The translations under genes and the position numbers were made by a program. 64,000 nt of DNA, taken from the NCBI RefSeq assembly GCF_042453785.1, contig NC_091673.1, forward strand, positions 16,339,501-16,403,500, in the 5' to 3' direction. Under the pieces are notes generated by a model, which had not been told where the DNA came from, did no database searches, and saw only the letters and a list, made by a program, of their open reading frames with translations. The stretch comes from Malus domestica (lineage: Eukaryota > Streptophyta > Magnoliopsida > Rosales > Rosaceae). Below, piece after piece: positions 50,562 through 62,198 of this stretch; position 1 is the first letter of the stretch; every line of letters starts with the position of its first letter.

Positions 50562-52815
50562 GTGCTCCCTTAAGTTCCCGAGTGAGGGAAACTCCTCGGT
50601 TGGAGACTTGCAAGATCCAAGCCATTGAGTAATCACGAAACTTCTAAGTACCGAAGTGTGGTATCATTTTGACTTGCCTTATCTGTCTCATATGTAGATG
50701 TGGCATCTTCTCTGAAAGTACTTTTCCTCTATCGAGGGGTGGTATCTTTAACCGATGAAGATGCACAAAGTAATGTATCAATTTCACTTAAAGCTTACTT
50801 GTAGTTTCAGGCTTGGTCAAGTGCGATACAAACCCTATAGTAGGAGTCCCCCAAGTCGCTGAGTTAGGAGATTTGCCGAATGAGGTAACATACAAGGTAA
50901 GCAATCAGACTTCCAAGCAAGCAACCTGGATCGGAGGTTCGACTTTGGCTTCCGGTTGATTGTTCTCATTCTCCTTGTGTCATAAACAGCAACAAGGATA
51001 AGGAGAAGCAAATGGAGAAGAGATGATATGAGATACTTTTTCTTTTGAAGAAGTAACTTTCCACAGGCTTATTCTTGAACGGGGCTGGAGGGTTTTCTGG
51101 TTTCCTCCAGAGTATAAGGCCGACTCAAGAATTTGAGGGTCCAAATAAGTCCATCAAATCTAGAGTACGTTCAACCCTGATGATATGAGATACTTTTACT
51201 GTTGACAAAGTTGTGGATGTATCGGCACGTGTTCTGTTACGCTTGTTTCCACATGCTTCCTTGTATCCTTCTCACTTGCCCTATCTGTTCCTCAGGTAGA
51301 TGTGGTATCTTCTCTGGAAGCATAAGATGTTGAAGATGAGTACTCGAGAGTAATGCCAGGTAAGTAATCAGGCAAGGGGTTCTAGGCAGTCAGTTCCTAA
51401 CTGGAAGCTTGATTCCAAGTGCTGACTGATTGCGCTCTTTCTCTTTATCTTGTAGGTAAGAACAAGGCCAAAGGAAAAGACAGGGAAAAAGTATGCTATG
51501 GGATACTCTTGCTTTTAACCCTGATGATATGAGATACTCTTGCTCTGGTGTGGCTTGTTTGCAGAGGTATTATCGGGAGGAAAAGAAGCTGAGTATTTCG
51601 AGAGACTCTGCTGAGAGTGCCATCTCGGATGTGAAGAAAAGTTGAGCATTTTTTTTATTTGCAGGTCTGCCTGGCTATGAAGTATGGAGGTCGACATATA
51701 TAGGAGTCTTCCTAACAACAACTAGTAGTGTTATTCCTTTTCCCTTCTTGGTCATAGCAATGTAGTGGGAGCTGCAAGCTTCACGTGTTTTAACTTTGTC
51801 AGAGCACTTTGAAAAAGTGGTATGTGGTATCTGGAAAGCTGATGTTGCATATGAAGATTGTAGACAAGCTTTATCCAAGGAAATCTAGCTCTCGAAGTTC
51901 GGAGAGCGGTGCCTTTTTGATTTTCAAACAAGCAATCCTGTCAAGGATCTGGCCCTCGAGATTCAGAGAATGGTGCCTCTTCGATTTTTGAGAAAGCAAT
52001 CCTGTTGGAAGTCTGACTCTTGAGATTCAGATAGCAGTGTCTCTTCGATTTTTGAAAAAGTAATCCTGTTGGGAGTCTGGCTTTCGAGATTCGGAGGGCG
52101 GTGCCTCTTCTATTTTTGAGCATGTAATCTTGTTGGGAGTCTGGCTCTCAAGATTCGAAGAGCGATACCTCTTCGATTTTTGAGAAAGCAATCATGTTGG
52201 GAGTCTGACTCTTGAGATTCGAATAGCAGTGTCTCTTCGATGTTTGAGAAAGTAATCCTATTGAGAGTCTGGCTCTCGAGAATCGGAGAGCGGTGCCTCT
52301 TCAATTTTTGAGCACGTAATCTTGTTGGGAGTCTGGCTCTCGAGATTCGGAGAGCTGTGCCTCTTCAATTTTTGAGCAAACAATCTTGCTGGGAGTGTTT
52401 TCTCGAATTTGAGTAAAGGTTGGGCATGTTTGCCAATCTGCCTTGCCACAGAGCACGAAGGTTGGCACACATTGAGACTTTTTAGTTATCAAGCAGTGGT
52501 GTTGTTCCTTTACCCTTGTGGGTAATAGTAGGGTAGCTGGACCTTTAAAATTTATGTGTCTAAATTTTGTCAGAGATCTTTGGCAAAGTTATCTGTGGTA
52601 CCCGTGGAGCTGATGTTGCATGTGGAAAATGGTGCCTCTTCGGAATCCGGAGAGTGGTGCCTCTTCGATTTTTGAACCAACGACCCTGTTGCACTTTCTT
52701 TTATAAGGGCACCAATTGTGTGCAAGAAGTACATTCAGAGAGTTATTGCTTGTAGGAATTTTCCCCTTACTTCAGAGATTTATTGCACCTCATTTCTCCT
52801 TCATCATTTCTGAGA
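50562..52815. other. Non-coding segment of the Tat-group element
   Basis: Between the 3' LTR and the antisense ORF. The block at 50562-50900 ('GTGCTCCCTTAAGTTCCCGAG', 'AGGAGTCCCCCAAGTC') recurs at about 53690-53840. No sense ORF. Confidence 0.6.
51880..52400. repeat. Tandem repeat, about 61-62 bp unit, about 8 copies
   Basis: Unit built on 'GTCTGGCTCTCGAGATTCGG', 'AGAGCGGTGCCTCTTCGAT' and 'TTTTTGAGAAAGCAATCCTG'. Two alternating variants (GAGAAAGCAATC and GAGCACGTAATC) suggest growth by duplication of groups. A lone unit reappears near 52630. Confidence 0.85.
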
Positions 52816-53490
52816 ATGTCTAGCCCATCTGATCGTCGTTTTGACTTGAACTTTGGTGAAGAGGCAGCCATGTCTTCTCAAGAAAACATATAGCGCCCAT
52901 CATTCTTATCCCCTACTGGTCTTCTTACCGTTGGGGACTCTGTGATGAAGAATGATATGACCGCTGCGGTGGTGGCCAGGAACCTTCACATTCCCAAAGA
53001 TAACAGATTGCTTTCCAAACGGTCTGATGAGTTAGCTGTTAAGAATTCTCTGGCTCTCAGTGTTCAGTGTGTAGGTTCTGTGTCTAATATGACCCAACGC
53101 CTATTTGCTCGAACCCGCCAAGTTGAATCATTGGTGGTTGAAGTAATAAGTCTCAAACAGAAGAACAGAGAGCTCAAGCATAAGAATAAACAGTTGCACA
53201 AGCTCGCACATGACTATGCTACAAACATGAAGAGGAAGCTCGACTAGCTGCAGGAATCTGATGGTTAGATTTTACTTGATCATCAGAGATTTGTGGGTTT
53301 ATTCCAAAGACATTTATTGCCTTCGTCTTTTGGGGCTGTACCGCGTAATGAAGCTCCAAATGATCAACCTTCGGTGCCTCCTCCTTCTGGGGTTCTGCCT
53401 AGTACTGAGGCTCCGAATAATCACCTTCTGGTGCCTCCTCTTTCTAGAGCTCTGCTGACTGCTGAGACTTCTCCTGAGCAACCTTTGTGA
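52816..53490 (+). pseudogene. Antisense extra ORF of Tat-group element, three TAG stops
   Basis: One frame of 225 codons runs opposite to gag-pol, from the ATG at 52816 to TGA at 53488-53490. It is interrupted only by TAG at 52891, 53245 and 53266. It begins SPSDRRFDLNFGEEAAM and has a central helical part with heptad-like Leu/Val spacing (RTRQVESLVVEVISLKQKN), a likely coiled coil. A Pro-rich end carries three ~19-residue repeats of the type EAPNDQPSVPPPS. I recognise the look of a plant retroelement-associated hypothetical protein but no functional family. Extra antisense ORFs in this position are known for Tat elements; the role is unknown. The stops would suit CAG-to-TAG change, as expected from methylated-cytosine decay. 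Confidence 0.7.
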
Positions 53491-53639
53491 AAGCTCCCTC
53501 TTGTTTGTTTATTTTGATTCATGTATATGTACATATTTGTAACTTATCGGAGATATCAATAAACAAACTTTTCTTCATTTCAACATATTTTGTTAAATAC
53601 ACCAAGGCTTTCTTCACTAAGTTCTTTGAATTTTTCCTT

Positions 53640-54190
53640 TTGTTGAAGCTTGTATGTTGAAGCTTTGTGAGTGAAGCATGTAGGTTGAGGTAGTGCTCCC
53701 TTAATTCCCGAGTGAGGAAAACTTTTCGTTCGGAGACTTGAAAAATCCAAGTCACTGAGTGGTCGTGAGACTTTCGAGTATCAAGGTGCAGTAGCATATG
53801 TTAGGAGTCCCCCAAGTCTCTGGTCGAAGGAGTTGACGAATGAGGCATTTCCTTTCTAAGTGGTAGCCCAAAACTCCTTCTTCATATATATTTGTTATGA
53901 AAGTTGTTAGGCCCAAAGAAGAAGAGGCCTAGGCAATTTTTTTTCGAAATTTCTTTTTTCGATTTTTTTTTCGAATTTTCGAATTTTCGAATTTATGAAT
54001 TTTTGAATTTTTGAATTTCCGAATATATATATATATATATATATTTTTTTTTTTTTAAAGCTTTGTAGGTGAAGCTTTGGTGTTGAAGCTTTGTAGGTGA
54101 AGCTTTGAGGTTGAAGCTTTGTTGGGTACCATGAATTGATTTTGCTTCACACTATCTTGATCAAGATAGTGTGAAGCTTTTGTGTTGAAG
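53640..54190. other. Spacer with GAAGCTTTG repeats and AT/T runs
   Basis: Repeat of the block seen at 50562-50900, a TTTCGAATTTTCGAATTT stretch at about 53940-54020, an AT run, then short 'GTAGGTGAAGCTTTG' repeats. Confidence 0.6.
54144..54177. repeat. 34-bp perfect palindrome
   Basis: GCTTCACACTATCTTGA followed at once by its exact reverse complement. It is repeated perfectly at 54742-54775 and with a changed centre at 54602-54633. Confidence 0.95.
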
Positions 54191-54590
54191 CTTTGTAGGT
54201 GAAGTTTTTGTGGTGGGTGAAGCTTTTGTGTGGGTGAATCTTTTGTTGGTAAAGCTTTTATGGGTGAAGCTTTTGTGGTGGGGGAAGCTTTTTGTGGGTG
54301 AAGCTTTTGTGGTGGGGGAAGCTGTTGTGGGTGAAGCTTTTGTTGGTGAAGCTTTTATGGGTGAAGCTTTTGTGGTGGGTGAAGCTTTTGTGGTGGGTGA
54401 AGCTTTTGTGGTGGGGGAAGCTTTTGTTGGTGAAGCTTTTGTTGGTGAAGCTTTTATGGGTGAAGCTTTTGTGGTGGGTGAAGCTTTTGTTGGTGAAGCT
54501 TTTATGGGTGAAGCTTTTGTAGGTGAAGCTATTATGGGTGAAGCTTTTGTAGGTGAAACTTTAGAGTTGAAGCTTTTGTTGGGTACCATG
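54190..54590. repeat. GTGAAGCTTTTGTGG tandem array
   Basis: Roughly twenty-five copies of a 15-18 bp unit (GGTGAAGCTTTTGTTG, GGGTGAAGCTTTTATG and variants). It yields artificial low-complexity ORFs on both strands. Confidence 0.85.
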
Positions 54591-54929
54591 AATTGATTTT
54601 TCTTCACACTATCTTGAACAAGATAGTGTGAAGCTTTTGAGAATTTGTAGTTGTCCTCCATTGATGAAGCTTTGGAGTTGAAGCTTTTGTTGGTGAAGTT
54701 TTTATGGGTGAAGCTTTTGTTGGGTACCATGAATTGATTTTGCTTCACACTATCTTGATCAAGATAGTGTGAAGCTTTTGAGAATTTGTAGTTGTCCTCC
54801 ATTGATGAAGCTTTTGTTGAATTTCCTTTTTTTTTTTTTGAGAAACTAGAAATTTGAAAATGTGGGTGAGACAACATATACAAATTTTGCTTCCACACTG
54901 TTGAGTAAGAGATTGTGATGCAAGCCACA

Positions 54930-56910
54930 CCTTGTAGTAATCAAAGGTTTGGATGAACCATATAAATTGAATTTTCTTCGAACAGTCTTGAATTTGCTTC
55001 GAAGGTTTGAGAATTGTAGTTGCCCTCTATTGATGAAGCTTTTGTTGGCACCATAAATTGGTTTTGCTTCACACTGTCTTGATCAAGAGTGTGTGAAACT
55101 TTTAAGAATTGTGGTTGAACTTCTTTAATGAAGCTTTTTTTTTGCACCATAAATTTGTTTTGCTTCACACTATCTTGATCAAGAGTGTGTGAAGTTTTTG
55201 AGAATTGTGGTTGCCCTCCATTGATGAAGCTCTTGTTGGCACCATAAATTGGTTTTGCTTCACACTGTCTTGATCAAGAGTGTGTGAAGCTTTTGAGAAT
55301 TGTGGTTGAACTCCATTAATGAAGCTCTTGTTGGCACCATAAATTGGTTTTGCTTCACACTGTCTTGATCAAGAGTGTGAAACTTTTGAGAATTATGGTT
55401 GCCCTCCATTGATGAAGCTCTTGTTGGTACCATAAATTGGTTTTGCTTCACACCGTCTTGATCAAGAGTTTGTGAAGCTTTTAAGAATTGTGGTTGAACT
55501 CCTTTGATGAAGCTCTTGTTGGCACCATAAATTGGTTTTGTTTCACACTGTCTTGATCAAGAGTGTGTGAAGCTTTTGAGAATTGTGGTTTCCATCCATT
55601 GATGAAACTTTTGTTGGCACCATAAATTGGTTTTGCTTCACACTGTCTTGATCAAGAGCGTGTGAAGCTTTTGAGAATTATGGTTGAACTCTTTTAATGA
55701 AGCTCTTGTTGGCACCATAAATTGGTTTTGCTTCACACTGTCTTGATCAGGAGTGTGTGAAGCTTTTGAGAATTGTGGTTGCCCTCCATTGATGAAGCTC
55801 TTGTTGGCACCATAAATTGGTTTTGCTTCACACTGTCTTGATCAAGAGTGTATGAAGTTTTTGAGAATTGTGGTTGAACTCCTTTGATGAAGCTCTTGTT
55901 GGCACCATAAATTGGTTTTGCTTCACACTGTCTTGATCAAGAGTGTTTGAAGCTTTTGATAATTTAGTTGCCCTCCATTGATGAAGCTCTTGTTGGTACC
56001 ATAAATTAGTTTTGCTTCACACTGTCTTGATCAAGAGCGTGTGAAGCTTTTGAGAATTGTGGTTGAACTCCATTAATGAAGCTCTTGTTGGCACCATAAA
56101 TTGGTTTTGCTTCACACTGTCTTGATCAAGAGTGTGTGAAACTTTTGAGAATTATGGTTGCCCTCCATTGATGAAGCTCTTGTTGGTACCATAAATTGGT
56201 TTTGCTTCACACCGTCTTGATCAAGAGTTTGTGAAGCTTTTAAGAATTGTGGTTGAACTCCTTTGATGAAGCTCTTGTTGGCACCATAAATTGGTTTTGT
56301 TTCACACTGTCTTGATCAAGAGTGTGTGAAGTTTTTGAGAATTGTGGTTTCCATCCATTGATGAAACTTTTGTTGGCACCATAAATTGGTTTTGCTTCAC
56401 ACTGTCTTGATCAAGAGCGTGCGAAGCTTTTGAGAATTATGGTTGAACTCTTTTAATGAAGCTCTTGTTGGCACCATAAATTGGTTTTGCTTCACACTGT
56501 CTTGATCAGAAGTGTGTGAAGCTTTTGAGAATTGTGGTTGCCCTCCATTGATGAAGCTCTTGTTGGCACCATAAATTGGTTTTGCTTCACACTGTCTTGA
56601 TAAAAAGTGTATGAAGTTTTTGAGAATTGTGGTTGAACTCCTTTGATGAAGCTCTTGTTGGCACCATAAATTGGTTTTGCTTCACACTGTCTTGATCAAG
56701 AGTGTTTGAATCTTTTGAGAATTTAGTTGCCCTCTATTGATGAAGCTCTTGTTGGCACCATAAATTAGTTTTGCTTCACACTGTCTTGATCAGGAGCGTG
56801 TGAAGCTTTTGAGAATTGTGGTTGAACTCATTTAATGAAGCTCTTGTTGGCATTATAAATTGGTTTTGCTTCACACTGTCTTGATCAAGATTGTGTGAAG
56901 TTTTCTACGA
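54930..56910. repeat. Array of about 20 units of ~95 bp with higher-order structure
   Basis: Each unit has 'TTGGCACCATAAATTGG', an imperfect palindrome GCTTCACACTGTCTTGATCA(A)GAGTGTGTGAAGC (described in two halves), and 'GAGAATTGTGGTTG'. Units alternate between CCCTCCATTGATGAAGC and AACTCCTTTGATGAAGC forms. A block with distinctive variants starting at 55392 recurs at 56151, a 759-bp period of eight units. Confidence 0.9.
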
Positions 56911-57129
56911 GTTGTAGTGTTTGCATTGTTACAGAGGGGAAATGTTTGAAGCAGATGTAAGAGAGCTGAATAGCTTGATCTTCGTATGCCATGCACTGAA
57001 GTTGTTGTTTGCTTGCAATAAGACTTTGTTGGTGGCTATAACTCTTGTTGGGCATAAGTGCTCCCCTAGTTGAGTTGTCAAGCTTGAGGGTTTTTTATTA
57101 TTTGTGAATGCTATGAGTTCACATGTACA

Positions 57130-57690
57130 AGTTGTACCACTCGTCTTTTGGTAGGTGGAATGAATGGTGAGTTGCTTTCATCACTTGGTTGGTGGTACGA
57201 ATGTGAGTTCATTCATTACCTTTCATCACATTTCATCACCTGGTTGGTGGTACGAGGATGAGTTCCTTCTTCCCCTGGTTGGTGGCATGAATGGCAAGTT
57301 GCCAAATGATATTAGAGTACGGGTTGTACATTTCATCACCTGGTTGGTGGCATGAAGGAGAGTACAGGTTGTACATTTCATCACTTGGTTGGTGGCATGA
57401 AGATGAGTTCCATCTTCACCTGGTTGGTGGTATGAGTGGTAAGTTTCCAAATGATATTAGAGTACGGGTTGTACATTTCATCACCTGGTTGGTGGCATGA
57501 AGGAGAGTATGGGTTGTACATTTCATCACCTGGTTGGTGGCATGAAGATGAGTTCCTTCTTCACCTGGTTGGTGGCATGAGTGACAAGTTGCCAAATGAT
57601 ATTAGAGTATGGGTTGTACATTTCATCATCTGGTTGGTGGCATGAAAATGAGTTCCTTCTTCACATTTCATCACCTAGTTGGTGAGAATA
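57130..57690. repeat. CACCTGGTTGGTGG repeat array
   Basis: Many copies of TTTCATCACCTGGTTGGTGG with GGCATGAAGGAGAGTA. A compound unit of about 145 bp (landmark TTGCCAAATGATATTAGAG at about 57300, 57445 and 57590) occurs three times. It is related to 7700-8050. Confidence 0.8.
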
Positions 57691-58036
57691 AGGGCAAGGT
57701 GTCTAGGCACATTGTAGCAAGTGTCGAACGACACAAAGTATGTTGAACCCTTTCAAAGCACAGTTGGCTTATGTATGAATGTGTTGGAATGTATGATTGA
57801 ACGAATATATTGTGAAGCTGTTCGTTTATTTGTATAGTCTTATTGACATATACTTAGACTTTGTTTCATATTGGAAGCATTCATGTTGAAGCTTTGAATC
57901 CGAGTGTTTCATCACTAGGAATGTAAGAGGATTATGACCGAGTTGTCTAAATCACCGCTTTATTGAATTCATGCCAAATAGTTTTCGTTACATAGGATGC
58001 CGAACATCTGAAGCTTAACACTTATACAATATGAGT

Positions 58037-59329
58037 TTACTTGTAATAGTACTTTAAGTGATCAGCGTTCCATGAATGGCCAGGGGTCTTACCATCGGAG
58101 CTTCTAAGCTTGTAGGAGCTAGGGCGACTGATGCCAACAGCTTCAAACGGTCCATCCCAGTTTGGACTAAGTGGTCTTTCACTCGGGACTTTATCGCAGA
58201 GTAATCGTTTCTTCAATACCCAGTCCCCCACTTTGAAAAAACGAGGTTTGACCCTTGAGTCATAGTAGTTGGAGATGCGCTGATTGTAGGCGACATTCCT
58301 CAAGTGAGCCTGGTTTCTATGTTCCTCGACTAGATCTAAGTTGAGGGTAAGTTGTTTGTCATTTTCGCTTGGCACGTAGTTCTGGACTTGGAACGTTGCT
58401 TGCTCAAGCTCAACTGGGACAACTGCCTCTGTACCAAAGGCAAGTGAGAATGAGGTTTCTCCTGTTGATGTCCGATACGAAGTGCGGTATAACCAAAGAA
58501 CTTGTGGTACAAATTCTGGCCAACAACCTTTAACTTTGTCCAAGCTAGTTTTCAAAGTTCAATTAATTATTTTGTTGATGGCTTCAACTTGTCCATTAGA
58601 CTGGGGATGAGCTGGGGAGGCAAAACATAAGTTGATGTTGAACTTAGAGCAGAACATCCTGAACTTATTGTTGTCGAACTGTCGTCCGTTGTCAGTGACT
58701 ATCGCATTGGGAATGCCGAATCTGCAAAGGATGTTCTTCCATATGAAGTCTTTTATTTTTGCCTCAGTAATGGTTGCCAAGGGTTTTACTTCGGCCCACT
58801 TTATAAAGTAGTCAACTGCAACGATTGCATAGCGAACGTTGCCCTTCCCTGCAAGCATTGGGCTGATTAAATCAAGTTCCTATTGGGCGAAAGGTCAATG
58901 GCTGATCATAGGAGTAAGCGGCTCGGGAGGGGAGTGAGGAATAGTTGCGTAGCATTGTCACTTATCACATGAGCAGGATATTCTGTTGGCATCTTAGTGG
59001 AGTGTTGGCCAGTAATATCCTTGGCGAAAAGCCTTGTGTGCTAGGGATTGAGATTCAGCATGATCTCCGCAAACTCCTTCATGTATTTCCCGAATGACAG
59101 TTTCCACCTCTGCGGGCGTAAGGCATCTTAGATATGGTAGGTTAAAACCCCGCTTGTATAGTGGGTCATTAATGATCAAGTAACGGGTAGCTTTGTATCG
59201 AATATGCTTAGCTTGGACATTGTCATTTAGAAGGGTGCCATGAGCAAGGAATCTATAAATCGGGGTAATCCAACAATCCCCCTGTTGTAAGTTGCACACT
59301 TCTGCAGCCATGGTGCTTGGTGCTGCCAA
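58037..59329 (-). pseudogene. Ty3/gypsy integrase, disabled
   Basis: Three blocks on the minus strand. 58994-59329 holds the N-terminal zinc-binding part (HEGVCGDH ... YYWPTLH). 58559-58858 holds the catalytic core with the expected acidic residues in VAVDYFIKW, VTDNGRQF and SNGQVEAIN. 58037-58555 holds the C-terminal part (LWLYRTSYRTSTGETSFSL, then GDWVLKKR and NWDGPFEAV). Core and C-terminal part are split by an in-frame TGA just after 58559, and stops also separate the zinc part from the core. Integrase joins retrotransposon DNA to the genome. Confidence 0.85.
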
Positions 59330-59362
59330 CGATTCGACCTGAATTTTTTTCCCAGTCTTGTC

Positions 59363-59740
59363 TTACATCGCTGAGGTGAGGCGAGCCAAAGCATATGCAT
59401 GACTGTTTGCCGCTCGAGGAATTTGGGTGATCTGGTAGTGGAAGTGCTTGAGCAACAATTGTGTTTGTGCCAGATATGCTGCCATGGAGCTATCCTTAGC
59501 GTCAAAGTTGTTGGTGACCTGGTTAACCCCCAATTGGGAGTCACTGAAGATATCAATTCGTTTAACCCCAAGGTGTTTGGCCAAACGTAAGCCTGCTAGG
59601 AGGGCTTCATATTTGGCCTCATTATTCGACGCCTTGAATTTGAAACGAAGAGCATACTCCATCGCCACTTTGTCAGGGGTCGTAAGGACTAGTCCTACTT
59701 CATAACCCTGTTGGTTGGACGAGCCATCAACATATAGACT
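59363..59740 (-). pseudogene. Second RNase H (Tat-type), disabled
   Basis: YVDGSS near 59720, then NNEAKYEALLAGLRLAK and DIFSDSQLGVNQVT give the D-E-D pattern of an RNase H distinct from the RT-linked one. A TAG at 59741 separates it from the upstream frame. An additional RNase H before integrase marks the Tat lineage. Confidence 0.8.
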
Positions 59741-61080
59741 CTATGTTGGGGCTGTTGGTTCTATTTTCTTAGCTTTCGAGGGTAATGAAACCACTTCTTT
59801 AGGTGTAGAAACAATGTCAACAGGATATGTGAAGTCGGTGATGAAGTCTGCCACTGCTTGGCCCTTCTCAGCTGGCTTTGGTTGGTAGGAGATGTCAAAC
59901 TCACCCAATGCTATCGCCCATTTGATCATTCGCCCGGAAGTGTCAGGACTTGGAGTATCTATCGAAGAGGATGATTGGTAAACACGATGATGGAGTGTGC
60001 TTGGAAGTAAGGGCGAAGTTTTCGAGCAGACATGACCAATGCTAGAGCCAATTTCTCAATGTTGGAGTATCGTGTCTCTGCATCTTGTAAGGCTTTGCTA
60101 GCGTAATAGTCATGCTGTTCGACATTACCATCATTTCGAATGAGATCGGAACTTATTGCTGAAGCCGATACTGATAGATAGATAATGAGAGTGTCACCAA
60201 CCTCAGGTTTGGAGAGCAGAGGGGATTTACTCATGTAGTCTTTGAGGTTCTTGAATGCCTTAGCATATTCATCAGTCCATGTAATGTACTTCTTACTTCC
60301 CTTAAGTGCTTTGAAGAAATGAGCACATCTGTCTATGGCCGTAGAGATGAACCTAGTTAAGGCTGCCACCTTGCCAGTAAGGCTTTGGATGTCTTTTGAA
60401 GTTACCGGTTCCTTCATGTCGAGGATTGCTTTGATCTTCTCAAGATTAGCCTCAATACCTCGTTGGCTTATCATGAAGCCTAAGAATTTGCCAGAGCCTA
60501 CGCCGAAGGCACATTTGTTGGGGTTCAACCTCATTCGATACCTCTTAAGAATGGTGAAAGTTTCAGATATGTTGGTGATGTGTTGGTCAACATGTTTGCT
60601 CTTGACTAACATATCATCAACGTAAACTTCCATGCTCTTCCGAATCTGTTCGGCGAACATTGAATTGACCAGTCTCTGATAAGTTGCTCCTGCATTCATT
60701 AGGCTGAAAGGCATGACTTTATAGCAATATAGTCCCCTATCAGTAATAAAGGCTGTGTATTCTTGGTCTGGATGGTTCATGAGGATTTGGTTGTATCCTG
60801 AGTAAGCATCCATGAAGCTCAAAAGTTCACATCATGTCGTAGAGTCTATAAGTTTGTCTATGAGAGGAAGAGGAAAGTTATCCTTTGGGCATCCTTTGTT
60901 TAGGTCGGTGTAATTGACACATATTCTCCACAAGACCTTTTAGAGCAGGAGACTTTTCTTGGTCGGATTCTTCTTAACAAGGACAACATTTGCTACCCAT
61001 GTTAGATAATTGACTTCGCGAACGAAGCCTATGCTTTTAAGTTTTTCAACTTCTGCCTTCATTGCCTCTTACCGTTCAGC
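59741..61080 (-). pseudogene. Reverse transcriptase and RNase H, disabled
   Basis: RT palm motifs are FMDAYSGYNQI and YVDD (within 59959-60822), with fingers motifs NYLTWVANVVLVKK and CPKDNFPLPLID upstream at about 60870-61020. The RNase H part has ASKALQDAETRYSNIEKLAL and RKLRPYF. Breaks: a stop just upstream of the 60822 frame, and a TAG plus a one-base frameshift near 59930-59960 before the next open piece (59741-59929). RT copies element RNA into DNA. Confidence 0.85.
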
Positions 61081-61081
61081 G

Positions 61082-61360
61082 TCAAAAGATCTTCAATGCT
61101 AACTGAATAGGTGGTGACAAGATGGTGCCAATCTTCACCATACGATCCGGATAATCTTTTGAGATAGAGACATTTTCCAACTCTTCAGCAGGTTGTGCTT
61201 GCTGGGTGAAAGAGTCATCTCGAGGATCGTCGGGTTGACTGTTGCCACCGTGAAGATCCAAGTTGGCTTCGTCTGGGTTGGTCTTTATGACTTGGTCATG
61301 TATAAAAGGGTTTCCTTGGGCACAGGCAGGTGTTGTTGCTTGACCGAAGTGTTGTAACAT
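61082..61360 (-). pseudogene. Protease-RT linker
   Basis: Open stretch with SQPDDPRDD and NVSISKDYPDRMVKIGT, a segment commonly found between protease and RT in this group. It overlaps the end of the protease frame in another phase, which points to a frameshift. Confidence 0.6.
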
Positions 61361-62198
61361 GATCGTGCATTAAGTTGATCTCCTCTGATGTAAGCTTTGC
61401 CATAGGGATTGGAAATTTCATCAACAACATATGTGTGGATACCATGGCATTGAGATCATTGATGCCTGTGCGTCGGAAGATGACATTGTATGTCGTTGGG
61501 CAATCAACCACCAGGAAGTTAGTGGTAATGGTAGCTGTGTAAGGGTATGTACCAATGGTGAAAGGTAAGTGTATGCTCTCTAAAGGTTGCACGATATCAC
61601 CGAAGAAGCTTATTAAAGGGGAAATCGAGCAATCGAGTAAGTGTTCAGCTACATTAAGTACCTTGAAAGCTTCAGTAAACATGATATTGACCAAAGCCCC
61701 CGTGTCTACTAGGATTCGTCGTACTTCAAAGTTGGCTATGTGAGCTTCCACAATCAGTAGGTCGTTGTGAGGGTAGATGATACCTCTTTCTTCCTCAGGG
61801 TAAAAACATATTAGATCCCAGTTAGGCTTTTGATACTTACCTCCCCTGATGTCTTCCACGTGAAACACTTGGTGGCCAGACCTTAAAGCTCGTTCACTAT
61901 TTTTCATGGCCCTGTTGGAAGATTTAGATATGGGTGTGCCACCATTTATGGAATATATCACATTCACCTGGCGTTGGTTACGGTTACCCTTTGGAAGGTG
62001 ATGGAGGAATTGATCAAATTTTCCTTCACGTGCCAAAGCTTCAATATGATCATGAAGGGTGATACATTTCTCGCCGTCATGGCCGTTATGCTCGTTGTAG
62101 CAGCAAAACGTGCCTATGTATTTCGTGGGCTTGTAATCCGAGTGCCTCGGCTTTGGCTTCGGTATCAGGTGTGCCATGTTGGGGAAATGGCCATGCAT
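61296..62198 (-). pseudogene. Gag C-terminus and aspartic protease
   Basis: A 300-residue open stretch. Near residue 32 is a zinc-knuckle relative (CCYNEHNGHDGEKC). The protease active site follows at residues 165-167 (RILVDTGALVNIMF), with a typical hydrophobic flap region after it. The frame is open here but shifted from the neighbouring gag pieces and the linker. Confidence 0.8.

Noticed and set aside
54161-54928. Long minus-strand ORF of repeated Lys-Ala-Ser-Pro-Thr, and plus-strand Val-Gly-Glu-Ala-Phe ORFs
   Set aside because: They are translations of the GTGAAGCTTTTGTGG tandem array; no protein signal.
54930-56910. Regular repeats with spacer-like variation, superficially CRISPR-like
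   Set aside because: Units are near-identical over their whole length with no unique spacers, and the context is a plant retrotransposon.
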